Below are positions 41,001 through 53,600 of a stretch of 64,000 nt of DNA, one piece after another. The stretch spans positions 4,922,749 to 4,986,748 of the forward strand of contig CM030938.1 of NCBI GenBank assembly GCA_018136815.1. The letters are read 5' to 3'. This DNA is from Isochrysis galbana. Lineage: Eukaryota > Haptophyta > Isochrysidales > Isochrysidaceae. How positions within the stretch are numbered: the first letter of the stretch is position 1; each line of letters begins with the position of its first letter. The translations under genes and the position numbers were made by a program. A model generated the notes under the pieces. It did no database searches. It was not told the DNA's origin and worked only from the letters and a program-made list of their open reading frames with translations.

Positions 41001-44000
41001 CGATGGCTTCTACCGTGAGGGGAAGAGGGCTGTCCTCTAGACGAAGCTTGGAGTTGACGTCGCGATAATCTACGCAGAAACGTACGGAGCCATCCTTCTT
41101 AGTGACTAACACGACTCGAGAGGCCCACGACGAATTTGATTTCCTAATGATGCCCGCGGACTCCATCTTGCAAACTTCGTCCTCTATGATCTTCTCACCC
41201 TCTCGTCCAACTCTAGACGGTGCGTGACGGTGAGCTTCGGCTCCGGGGTTGAGCGGTAGCTCTACCTCCATCACGTGAGTGTGATTCGGGTTAGTCGGGT
41301 CAATTGCGAAAGCAGCGATACGTCGGGCCAGTAGACGACGAACTTGTTCACGTTGGGGCATCGAGAGACGGCCCTCGGGGTCGATCTTGGCTGCCTCGAG
41401 GAGCTTGCGTTGGTCCTCGTTGAGCGACTCAATCACATCCGGCGAGTTATTGTCACCGACGCGGTGATAAGTTCCAGCGTGAATCTTGAATCGAACCTGT
41501 AGCGAAGCTACAGGATGGAACGACGGAAGGTGTAGTGGTTTGGGGTCAGTATTGGCCACCGTAACCGCGATGGTGTGGTCGGATTTCGGCCTCTCTACTT
41601 GAGGGATGACGAGCGGAGAGCTGTCAATAGTCTCGCGTGTAGGGAGTCGGTCCACGAGCATGGCGCAGTCTTCGTGTTCTCGAAGAGCTAGCGGAATTCG
41701 GACGTGAAACGTCGCCCGATGATAGGCCGGGATCGTGATAGGTTCATGGGTATATAGGAGGTACTCGGAGCCACAAGACGCCGGCGCTTTGGCGGCAAAC
41801 TCATCGGCCGTGTTGAAGAGCGGCTCGGAGACTAGCTGGTTGTCGTTTTCGGCGGCTTGCGGCCCTCGGAAGAAGTCAGTCGTGATTGGGTTCGCGGAGG
41901 TCGGACAGACCTGTGCACAAGTCATGCTGACAGGGACCACCGCTATCGGTGACGTCGAGACGCGAAAGATCGGCGGAGCGTCGGGGCTTGGACTGCCATT
42001 AACCTCAAGAGGAGCCACCGTGGATGGGGCACCGAGGGTGATAGAGCCGTCCGCGCTGTCGGAGGCGAGCTGAATCGAAGCGGCGTGCGTAGCTAAGAAG
42101 TCGTTCCCGAGCAGTAGCATCGGGTTGCCTTCAATCACCATGAACGTATGACGAAAGAGAAATCCACCGACGGAGAAAACGATTCGAGCCTTGCCTCGCG
42201 TGATAAGAGGTAGGCCGTCTGGGCCATGGAGCGGTGTCACTACGGCTTGCGGCAGCCGCTCGACGCATGCGTCGTTGGGTAGGCTGGACAAGAGGGAAGT
42301 GGTCACGACCGACGGGCCAGCTCCGGTGTCAGCGAGTGTGCTGTTGACCGTGAGGGCGGAGTCGGCTAAGATTACTCCTTCTTTGCCGGCAGCCTCGCCG
42401 GAGCGGCAGACCATTAGATCTCGAACATATAGACAATGCCTTGGGTAGGCAGATGGTAGGGTATCCACGACGCTCTCCGGCCGGTGCGCGGTCACGTGTG
42501 CAATGGTGTCGGACAGGGACGGGGTTGGTCGCCAGCGTCGTTGCTCGGGTGAATTCGTCGTCAAACTGGTCGTCGTCTCTTCGGGTACTCCGACTGCCGC
42601 TATCGTGGCAGAGGGCCTAGAGGGGTCGTCCTCGTTGGTAGCGGTACAGGGTGATAGCTTGGGACTAGTGTAGCCCAGGCCTCTCTTGTCGGTGGGGTGC
42701 CTCGGGTGGTCGGACATCTTTTCCCAATCTTTCTCGAGACGGGCTTGGGCTTCTGTCTTGGGTCTTCGAACTAATGAGGCTAGCTCTTCGGCGCGGATGC
42801 CTTTGGCTTCCACAACTCGATGGCGCTCGGACGGCAGCGGTAGGTCGGATTCCTCGTCGGCGCTCGTCCGGCTAGAGCTTGCGCTCTTATTTCGTCAGCG
42901 GTTTCGAGCGTGACGTTGGACCATTTCTGGTCCCCGTTCACTCCGAATGATTGCCATTGTTGGCGCCGCTTCCGGAGAGTCGTCGGCGTCGTCGGACGCG
43001 GCGAGCTCGCGCGTGCCGGAGGCGGGGCGGTCCATGGAGAGAATGGGTCGTGGAGTGTAGACTCGGAGGCGTGGAGTGGCGTGTCGTTGTCGCGGTTATC
43101 GTGGGTTTCTTTTTGGTCTTCGTGGTTGTCTGACTCGGGAGTAGCTGGACGGGAAACAACGGGGTCGGAAGAAACTTCACTCGTTTCCCTCCCCCTCTCA
43201 TAACGATGAAGAGCCGACCACGGCTCGTAGGCGGTAGCCTCGGTCGAGCTAAGTGAAGGCCGGTCCAATAGGCTGCACCGCGCGCAAGCGAGTAGCTCTA
43301 ACGCGGACAATTTCTTCGTCGACGTCTGGTCTCGCTGTTGGCTCAAATGTCGAAGAAGAACAGGCATCCAATGGATCGCCATCGCTCCAGCTACACCGAC
43401 GTAGGTGCGGCTGCGAAGAGCGCCACGGTGCGGTGAAGGAGAGAGGTTAGCCATGGCCGACTCACGGCCATCCACGACGCAAGTTGGCTGGAGGGGCGGC
43501 AGCCCTTTGGTGAGGTACAACCCGGTGGCTTTCTGGTGTCCAGTGCCGTGCTCCCAGGGTTGGACGAATTGGGTCGGGGTCAACCCCCCGACTAAACGGC
43601 GAGCTTCCGCATGCATCCGAGGGTTCTCGACCGCTACAAACGGAGCAGTGGCGGAGGCCATTGACTTGAAGACGCGAGCGGCCGACTCAAGAGCGGCACG
43701 ACGTCCGGGTTCTTGGGAGAGCCATTGACTGCTGACAGCGGAGAGGTACGTGCAGGGCGGGTGGGCGATGACTAGGTCCCAACCTAGGTTTTGGACATGA
43801 AGCGCGTCGCCTTGGAAGTGGGGCACGTAATCGATCTCGGAAGGATACAAATCGCACGTAGCTACATCAGCACCGGCGAGTAGGAACATGGAGGAGACGA
43901 CGCCGCTCGTCTCGCCAACGACGAGAACGCGTGGTGCGTGACAGCCAGACGTCAGCCCGTCTTGGACTCGTTGATTCATCTTCGTGAGCTCAGCGCAAAG

Positions 44001-44552
44001 CTCATCGAAGTGCTTGGGTAGCGCGGCGGCAGGCGAGGCTAGGGTGCCATTGCGAGGCCGGCGAAGCTCTTGGGCTGCCTCCGTGAGGTGCCGAGGTAAT
44101 ACCACCGCAGAGCCGCTCGCTCGTGCACGAAGAGAGGCGAGAGCGTGGAGAGCGGGTGACGGGGTATCATCACGGGTGCCGACATCGGAGTTGTTTTGAG
44201 AGGAATCGAAGGACTGGATCGCGGACGCATTGATCGCTGCCACGCGCATGATGGTGGTGGCAGTGGTATCGAGAGGCAGGCAGTGCTCGGAGGCGGCGAC
44301 CGGTGGCCGCAGCGACGTAGGACGAATGGAAGAAGACTCGGATATCGACGACGTGAGACGGCTCGGAGGACGGGATTGACGAAGAAACTCGGAGAAGTGG
44401 GGTGTCGGACGCGGCGACGGACGCCGCGGCCGCGAGACCACCGGTGAGAGACATGAAGGACATGGCTCAGGACTCGGTTGGGCTGGCTCAATGGGCGTAG
44501 AAGCTCGGTTTGGGAGGCCGCCGTTCCTCGACGTGCAAGGAGTTGTGGTCAC
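38047..44552 (-). pseudogene. Left-copy pol, split by a frameshift
   Basis: Two overlapping frames. 38047-42813 (1588 codons) equals residues 957-2544 of the intact pol of the right copy: protease, RT, RNase H, integrase and chromodomain. 42780-44552 (590 codons) carries the methyltransferase-like domain (about 43362-43934, HPPC at about 43752-43763) and its flanks. Four single-base losses in short homopolymers between about 42830 and 42900 put the two parts out of frame. Losses in AAA, TT, AA and CC runs are also what uncorrected long-read errors look like, so the frameshift may not be biological. Confidence 0.85.
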
Positions 44553-47500
44553 TCTCCATGGTCACGTCGGGAAGGAGGGATGACGTCGTTGCATTCTGTC
44601 GTCGGCGGGGTCGGCGCCGGCGAAAGAAGGGACGTGGCTGTCGTAGAAGCCGGCTGCGGGAAGGCTGGGCCAGGGTGGTGGCTCTGCGGCAGCGGCTGGC
44701 GTGGGTAGTGGCCGAAGAGGTTCTGCAATGCGAAGCATTCTTCGGAGGACTTGGCTCGGGCTAGCGGGTGGATGGACCGCTGAAATTACGGTGGATTCAG
44801 ACTCGAATTCGGAAGACTCGGCGACTTGAGAGGGGCTAGGAGACGGCTGTCAAGCTCCTCCAGGCTCTCGGTTGATGGGTGGCGTGGGAACGCCGGTGGT
44901 CGACCGCGGACTCCGCGGTGACGTTAATTTGTACTCGGACTCGGACTCGTCGTTTCTGGCGTGCTGGACGCCAATAACAGGGCTAACTTTCGAAATGGGA
45001 ACGGACGGGGCCGGCCCAAAGGTGAAGCCCCCTGGCGTCGCAACCGTCGTGAGGACGAAGCTGAAGCTTGTGATGACAATAGGGCACGGTGGCCAGCACC
45101 GGTTGGCTCGGTGCGGCCGAAATCTCGGACTCGGTGACGGGCTTGATTACGCGGGCTCGGGATGCACTGTCTTGTGCGATTGGACTCGGACTCGGAACGG
45201 AAACGGAAGGATCGGCTCGGCGGCGTGCAGCCTGCTGGAGTGGCAGGCCGGCTGCGGCGAGACTCGGAACGGTGGCTCGGACAAGGACACAGTGGCTGTC
45301 GTCGAGGGCTTCGGCGTCAGCTTGTGTTTGGACTCGATACGCGGTGGCTCGTGAAACGGGGCTCGGTTGTGGTTGGAATTCTGGAAGTGACCGGAGATTC
45401 CAAATGACTCAGACTCGGGGCGCGGAGGACCGAAGGTGAACACTCCCGCGGAAGGAGTGGTCGTCGGAGGCTCAGTGAGTGGCTGGAGCTCCGTTAATCC
45501 TGCGGTCGACCGCGTGGTAGGACTCGGTGACGTTGTAAACTCGGACTCGGACTCGGACTCGGACTCGGATGGCTCAGAACGGGGTTTGCTCAAAACAGGC
45601 TTGGACTCGGACTCGAAAGAAAGTGGGAAGAACCGGAGAACTGCGCCTCCATCGTCGTAGTAATGGAGACTGGTGATACCGGTGATGACTGGACTGGGCT
45701 CAGACTCGTAGATGGGCTCGCGGTGGCGTAAGACGAAGAGGGTAATTCTGAACGTGACTTGGACTCGGACTCGTACTCGGGAGACGTTTTGTGGCTCGGA
45801 CATGCGAAATTTGATTTGAAGGATTGAAGGTTGGATTGGGCCTGCGGCGGCTGGATTTTCGCAGACCGTGAGGTCTTGGACTGGGGATGCTTGAGGAGTG
45901 GCGGGGGTAGCGGTTGAGCGGCTTGAGTTGATAGAGAGGCGTGACGGTTGACTTGGTTTGAGGACTCGTGCGTGATATCGAGAATCAGGATGGAATCATC
46001 GGCATTGGGAGAAATAGGGGCAATCGGCGAGGAGGCAGGAGAAAGAGGGGGATGGAGGTGGCAGGGCTTGTCTGGAACTTGGGGAATCTTGGGGTACCGG
46101 TTGGAGGCCGTAGAAGTACTCGGCCGTAGCGTAATACGATCTTTTGGTGGGTGGCGTTCAGGCCCACTACCCTGGACTGGTAGCGGGGTAACAGCGCGGA
46201 CGTGGGCCCCGCCGGCGACCTACTGGGCCGGACGGAGAACAACCATCGTGCGGAGGCGGCGGTGGACTTCTGGGTCGTTACCACACTCGCCACTGCCGCC
46301 TTCGCAGAGAAAACGAATGTATGGTTGGCAAACGACGGGGTTATGAGCTCCGTCGCCCGTGCCATACTTCCACAAGTCTGCCTCGGGCGTACCAGATGGA
46401 GCCCGGGGACGAAAGGCGCAGTACGCGCAGCCGTTGGCGTCGGTCCACTCCTTGACGTCGCGGTCTAAGTCGTCGAGACGCGGCGCCGTCATGGTGGCAT
46501 CCGAGGGACGGCAGCGCGTGAGCGCAGCGCGAAGGGCCGGGTGACCCGCGTAACGAGAGATTTGCCAGAAGCGGGCTCGCGCTCGAGACCAGCTACCTGG
46601 ATCCCATTCCGAGAGGCCCGAATCGGCCGGAAGCCCAAGGCCGTTCGGAGGGGATCACATTGGCGACGGGAAGACGTGCTTTTGCCGAGGGACGGTCAAG
46701 AAGTGCGTCCGGTAACGGAGACGATGCGGAGTAATTCGTAGGCGGAGGCGGAGCCCGACGATTGTCAGCGCCAGTCGCCTTGCGGTTCGAGTTGTTGTTT
46801 TGCGATTTTAATGCCTCGGCCACCGCCGCTTGGACGGCGGCGACCATCGAAGCCGTAGTGTCTGCGGGGTTAGAGGCAGTCTTAGCAACCTTGGCGGTCT
46901 TGGTGGACTTGGAAGTAGTCGCCGGCGGCGTCACGGCGGCGACCGTGACCGACGCTTGTTGGCCAGCGCGGGCTTGTTCGTACGGGCTCAGTAGCGTGGC
47001 AGAGGTTGACGCACGAAAGGGCCGAACGAGGGAGCTCGTGGTTCTCGACGCGGAAGCGAGTCTTCGCAAGACACTCGCCGAACTTGGTCGCGTTATCCAC
47101 GCCGCGAGCCGCGTCGACCTTGTCGTTCCGAATGATGGACTCGAATCGTTGATTGATATCGTGCGACATGTTTGGGTGGTCCCAGACCGTCGTGGCATCC
47201 ACCTTCGCGTCACCCATCTTGCGGACGTACGCGCGCACCAAATTCTTGGATAACTCTAAGAGATCGGAGCCGGCTTCACGGGCTACGAGCGGTCCCACTC
47301 CATGGAGGCGGAGTCTTTGGCGAAGCCGGGCACGTTGGCCGCGAAGGTGGCGTCGCACTTGCGGAGAAGCACGTCGCAGGCCAGCGCGGGATTGAGAGAG
47401 AGAACCGGATCTTCGGCGAGATCGAGGAGGAAGGCGTAAATCCTTTGGTTGCCGGTGGTGCACAAGTTGGCGGCCGCTAGCAAGGATGTAAAGATTTCAC

Positions 47501-48870
47501 GTGGTCGCAGCCGAGCGAGAGGGCGCGCTCGAGTGGCTTGATGAAGGACAGACGAAAATCATTCCAGGAGGTGGCCGCTGTCTGGACGTTGTCCGAGGCC
47601 AGGCCCTTGGGGAACTTGATCTCGGAAAGCTCTTTGCCCATTCGGACTTGGTGATGGAGGGTGCGGTCGAGGAAGAAGCGGCTCCGAGCCCACTTGGTCA
47701 CGTGCTCCTTCTCGAAAAACACACGGTAGTGCCAAACATTGCCGGCCCGAGAGAGGCCGCCGTTGAGAATGGCGTGGATTAGCTCGAAATCGTCGGAGTT
47801 CTTGTAGAGAGAAGCTACCTCATAGGGGGACATGTTAAACAGTTGGTCCCATGAGGCTAGGATGACCTCTCGCTCAGAAACATCCCGGCGAGGCTTGGAT
47901 CGACGGGATGCCGCCGAGTCGCCGGATTTGGAAGCGAGCGGAGGCCCGCGACGGTGGGTGGAGGTTGGGGATCAGAAACAGGCTTGACAGACGGGACAGG
48001 AACGGGTGTATTGGTACGGGATCGGAAATCGGATTTGGCGGAACGGAGAACGGCGCGGCGGGCAAAGGTTGAGAAGGGAACTTGGCCGAGGCAGGGGGAG
48101 CACCGATGGAGTTGTCTCCTTCTTCCACAAGCGGTGGCGAAGTTTCGACTCGAGACGAAGTCGTAGTGCCCGCTTGGCCCTGTAGAATGTTGAGTATCGT
48201 GTTGAAGGTAGACCCCACCTCTCGCTGAAATTCTTCGTGGCGCTGGGCGGCTTGGAGGGTAGAGGACTCGAGGCGGTCGACAGCGCCGCGGAGAGCCTCG
48301 ATCTGGACTTGTTGGTCCATGATTTGGGCGGCGCCGACGGTGGCGGTCGGAGGTGGAACGACGTTACGTTTGGGGTACGAATACGTCGACGGGGTGGAAC
48401 AAACTCTTCATATGGTGGGGCTCGAAAGGAGGAGGACCGGACGGAACCCACATCATCTTCAGCACCAACCACAGAGGGATTGAGAGAGGAAGGAACACTT
48501 GGCAAAGGATCAGCGAAAGAAAGGAGAGGAAAGGCCACCGGTGGAGCAACGGACGAGGCTAGAGGACCCATTCCAGCTCCAGTTGACGGGGTGTGAGTAG
48601 AGGCCCGCGGAGGCGGCGGAACTTCGACCGTCGGCGCGGAGAGGCGAGAGGGGGGAGAACTGGCTCGGAAAGGCTCTCCTTTGAAGAAGGGAGGGGTCCC
48701 ACGAGGCTCTCTTCCCCAGGAGACTTCGACCCGAACAGTTCGGGAAGAGAAGAAGAAGAGACGGGCTCATGACGCGGGGACGATGAAGATTTCTCAAGGG
48801 AAGAACTCGACGTGACGACCGGAGCCGAAGGCGCGAGCGAAGATTTTGTGCTTGTCAGAGCAAGGCTCAT
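44553..48870 (-). pseudogene. Left-copy gag and pol N-terminal region, frameshifted
   Basis: Collinear with 57190-61547 of the right copy but about 40 bases shorter in total through many 1-3-base deletions, so only fragments remain open (for example 45147-45803, 46593-47213, 47477-47833, 47972-48571). Substitutions are also present (for example near 46985-47060 against 59640-59730), so part of the divergence looks real rather than pure sequencing error. Confidence 0.8.
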
Positions 48871-50412
48871 CTCACTCTTGGAGATGGCCTGCGAGGGCGG
48901 CCGGCAGCTAGCGCGGAATGCGGTTCTTGCGGGAGCTCATGGAGCTTTCCTCGGGGGTGACTACGGGCATGGTGATCGACGCACGACGCACGACGCACGG
49001 AGGCGCGGAAGTGTGGAAGGGGCTTGTGGAGGTGGTGGCAGCGACTGGGGTGGCTCAGGGCGTGCTTGCTTGTATGACTCGTTGACTCGGGGTATAGACT
49101 CGGGAACTCGGGGGACTCGCTTGGGAACACGGTGGGACTCGACGAAGTTGCACAAAAACACTCACAAGAAACCCAAAAACGACCTTGGGCTCAGAAACAA
49201 CGTAAACACCCGGAATCATACGATAAACAAACCCTCCCCGTGCGACAAAGGCTGAGGTCGCGATCGCTCGTCATGCGCGAAGAAATACGGAAAGAGAGCG
49301 CAAACTACGCAAACGAAGGGTTCAAACTATCGTTAAAGTGAAAACTCGTCCGCTGAAGCCAACGCGGAGGGTCGAGGAGAGGTCCAAACTCGCGCGGGGG
49401 AAAGGCGATGTGCAGAGAGACCTTCTAGACAAGCGACGAGCAAGGGGCGACGAAACAAGACGCGAGACGCGGGGCGCGTGCCATTCGTTCTTCCTTTCTT
49501 TCACCGAAAACGCGGCGAAACTAACGTTAAACATCGGTACCCCCTCCGCGAGAATCGCGAAGAAGAACGGACGAGATGGAGGCAATCATCGAAGGAATCG
49601 CGAGAGGAATCGAAGCGAGGGGGGGAAACAGCGCGCGCGGGGGGGGAACGAACGACGGCCGGAGGAAACGAACCGCGCGCGGAGGAGAAGAACCTCGCGC
49701 GGGGGGGGAATAATATAACGGCCGGAGGCGACGGATGGCACGCCGAGAGGAAGAACCTGCCGCGGGGGGCGAGGGACCGAGGGCACGGCGGGGCAGCGTG
49801 GGAGGGCGCGAGGGTGATCTCGGAGCGAGATCGCGTCCTTTCCCTCGCGGAGCGCAGAGAGACCCCCACGGAACATCCTGGGACCGGAGAATGTTTTGGA
49901 CGAAACTTCCCTCCGTCGGCCGAGGAGAGGAGGACGGAGAGAGAGAGAGAGAGAGTCTCGCAGAGCAACTGCGGAACGAGAAGTCGAAGTCATGCCGGTT
50001 TATTACCTTAAACGAGCCAACAATTATAGTAANNNNNNNNNNNNNNNNNNNNNNNNNNNNNNNNNNNNNNNNNNNNNNNNNNNNNNNNNNNNNNNNNNNN
50101 NNNNNNNNNNNNNNNNNNNNNNNNNNNNNNNNAGAGAGAGAGAGAGTCTCGCAGAGCAACTGCGGAACGAGAAGTCGAAGTCATGCCGGTTTATTACCTT
50201 AACGAGCCAACAATTATAGTAACAGCAAAAACAAAATTCGAATCGCAATTTCGAGACCAAAATCTGCAAACCTGGACTTGAGACCATGGGGAATCCGAAT
50301 CTGTGTGTCTTGTGCGTCAGTGGCAACACGGGGAACTGTTCAATTGTAATTGTGAGCGCGTACCTTACACGAATATTCATGCCTACAGCTTCAGATGGGC
50401 AGGAATACAACA
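48853..50412 (-). repeat. LTR 2 (middle), contains an assembly gap
   Basis: Starts and ends like LTR 1 and LTR 3. It is longer only because of 100 N and a duplicated stretch of about 90 bp around the gap. It shows numerous single-base deletions against the other two LTRs on both sides of the gap. Confidence 0.88.
50033..50132. other. Assembly gap, 100 N
   Basis: Exactly 100 N, the usual placeholder for a gap of unknown size. The sequence before it (about 49937-50032) and after it (50133 onwards) is the same LTR segment (GAGAGAGTCTCGCAGAGCAA ... CAATTATAGTAA), so the two contig ends overlap. Confidence 0.97.
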
Positions 50413-50418
50413 CCCCCC
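50413..50418 (-). promoter_or_regulatory. Polypurine tract beside LTR 2
   Basis: Same GGGGGG (minus strand) arrangement as at 37783-37788, at the 3' end of the right-hand internal region. Confidence 0.55.
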
Positions 50419-50676
50419 GACTTAAATCGAGACGTCTCCCGATGTCGAGCCAAGAGAGTTCATTTAACCATACGAGACGAGAGACTTAGAAGAGGAGGAT
50501 TAACCCATGGATCCAAAGCGAGCACAAAATCGGCAGCTTAGCGCGGCGGCCCCCGATTTCGTACGCCACGTCCTACCACGTTCTCCCTTTTACAGGAGTT
50601 TTGCTCGGGCAGTTGCGCTGGGTCAGGCGCTGACGCGACGCTAATCATCCACTTCCGGTCGACTTAGCACTTAGCG

Positions 50677-53600
50677 CTACGAACGTGAACGAGAACGGGT
50701 ACGACTTGAAGGCAGATCAGGAGGAATACGATTTGACTCTTGAACTCGACGTGGAACTTGATTAGACTGGGGACTTGAACTTGGACTTGAAGAGGAGTCT
50801 ACAGCGGAGTGAGCTTGGGGTTGAACCGGACGGCGGTCGAAAGTGGTGTCGTACGACTCAACTAGATCAGCACAACGCCGAAGCAACTCAATTCGAGACT
50901 CCCAAGTAGCTTCAGAACGAGGATAGCCGCGCCATTTGACGAGATACTTGAATGAAACTCCATCGCCCTTGCGATCGAGTAACTCTTCGACCAAATACTC
51001 ATCTCCAGCGAGCGGAGACGAATCGGTGACGGTAAAGTACGGACGAAGATTGGAAATGTGAACTTCATCCTTGACTTGACGATTTTCGAGATCGCGTAGA
51101 CGGTATCGAGTGGCCGAGATGGCTTCTTCTACTCGGTAAGGACCGGAGTAGAGGTATTGAAGTTTGTTGGCGTGGCCAGGGATTCGACGACAAACTCTGT
51201 CTCCTTGTTTGAAGGTAACACCGAGTTTAGACTTTTGAGAGGCGGAGCGCATCGATTCACGTTGGGCTTCTTGAGTACTTTCGAGGGCGGAACGCCACGA
51301 CTCGAGAAGCTTCTTATTGAGCTCGGTGGCGTAAGTGACGGCATCGGACGGAGGCCTAGATGGAAGCAACTCAAGAACAGGAGCAGGGTCAGCAAGTTGA
51401 GCTGGAAGACGAAGCTCCCGACCAAACAAGATAGCCGCGGGTGACTTGGGTACGACGCGACCGGCGGTCGCTCGCATAGACATGAGAAGAAACGGAAGGT
51501 GATCGACCCAATGGGCGCCGCCTTCATTGGAGACTCGAGTCATCGTGAGGAGAGTTTGTTGAGCTCTTTCTACTAGCCCTACGCCTTCGTGGCGATAGGC
51601 TTCAGTAGTGCTCAAGTCCGTGCCGGTCGCTTTGAGAATTAGGTCCACTAATCGAGAGCAAAGATTCGAGCCGGCGTCGGTTCGAAGTTGGCGAGGGACT
51701 CCATAACGAGATACGATGAGACGCATGAAGACGTCTAGACATTTCGAGGACGAGGGGTTACCGTTGCAAGGCTCAGCTTCAATCCAACGAGAGAGAGAAT
51801 CGACGAAAACAATCAGCTTGTCAAAACCGGAGCGGCCGGATACGAAATCGTGAGTGGGCGCCATCGAAAGAATATCGCAATAGACAACGTCGAAAGGATA
51901 AGATCCGATGGAAAGACCGGATGGATGGGCGAGCGGTCGCGGTAACGGTTTGCCAAGAGTGCATTCGTGGCACTCTCGAACGTATTCCGATACAGAGGCG
52001 GACATGCCAGGCCAGTACACTCGAGTACGAAGTAGGGTAGACATCCTTGTCGCACCTGGGTGTCCAAGGTGGTCATGGTAGGCGCGGAGGTACGTGTCAC
52101 GAAGGGACTCCGGAATGTACAAACGAAGAGGAGCCTCTTCCGCTTCTGAGGAGCGGTAGTAGAGTAGGCCATCGCGAAGGAGGAATCGGGAACTTTTCTT
52201 CGACGACGAGCTAGAGTCAATCGAAGAGGAAGCTTTCGGAAGGATCGACTCGACTTCAGAAAGGATCGAGCTGGCGAGATCGTCGGTAGAGAGCGCTTGA
52301 CGTAATTCGTCGGCATGAGGCACGCCCACATCGAGATACGAGGAGGTAATCGACTCCGAAGATTCCGATGCTTGACGAGCGAGCCTATCGCTTGCTTGTT
52401 GGCGGCGAGCGGTGAGGGTGGATGAAGTAACCGCGGCGGCGACTATGTCGTGAATTTCAGAAGAATCGAAAGAATGGGCGTCACTCTCCTCGAGATGGAG
52501 AGGATCGTGATCAGGCTCGAGAGCAACTAAGCGGGATAAGCCGTCGGCGTCCCAGTGAGTGACTCCAGGTTTGTGCACGACGTCGAATCTATATTCGGCT
52601 AGCTTTAGGACCCATCGCATGAGGCGCGAGGCTGGACCACCGGTGACTTGATCTTTCATCGTGTGAAGCCAGCGCAAAGCTGAATGGTCTACGACGAGGG
52701 TGAAGTGGCGACCCCAAAGATAAGGCCTCCAATTTCGGATCGATTCTAGCGCTGCTAGAAGTTCGATTTCAGTGACTGTCCAATGGCGCTCAGCCGGACT
52801 CAAGCTACGACCGTAGTATGCAACGACGCGCTCTCTCCCTTCGTCGTCTTTTTGGGCGAGGACGCCGGCGATGCCGAGCTTGCTAGCACCGTCGGTTTTA
52901 ACGAGGAAAGGACGGTCGTCTCGAGGAGGTGCAAGTACGGGTTCTTCACAGATAGCTTGCTTGAGATCTTCGATAGCCTGTCGACAGGCTTCTGTTTGCG
53001 ACTCGACCGGGACGTCGCACCCTTTCCGCGTGAGAGCGGTTAACGGCGCCGCACGGATCGCAAAACGACGGATGAAACGGCGGTAGTAGGAGCACAATCC
53101 AAGGAACGAACGGACGGCTTCGATCGAGTTGATTTGGGTAGGGTCGATTTTCGAGACGGCTTCCACTTTCTTGGGATCCATCCGAAGACCTTCACGCGAA
53201 ACAACGTGGCCGAGATATTCAGCCGAGGTGGCAAAGAAAACGCATTTCGACATCTTGCAAGTGAGGCCCGCCCAGATGAGACGTTCCAAGACAAGATCAA
53301 GACGGTGTAACATTTGTTGGAATGACGACTCTTCCCTGGCCTGCAGCGAGTCACCTACACCTGTCGACCAGGCGCCGACATCATCCAAGTATGGCATACA
53401 AATCTCCCATGCCAGCCCACCGAGAACGGCGTCCATGAGGCGGCACATATACGAGGGACCGGATTGAACACCGAAAGGCAAGTAATTGAACTCGTACTTG
53501 CCGCGATGAGTAGTGAACGCGGTGATATGTTTATCGGATTCTTTGATCGGTATACCCCAGAAACCAGATGCCAGGTCCAGGGTGCAAAGGAATAGAGAAT

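Noticed and set aside
42780-42813. Programmed frameshift between the two left-copy pol frames
   Set aside because: The right copy is a single frame here; the left copy simply lacks bases in short homopolymers, so error or mutation is the simpler explanation.
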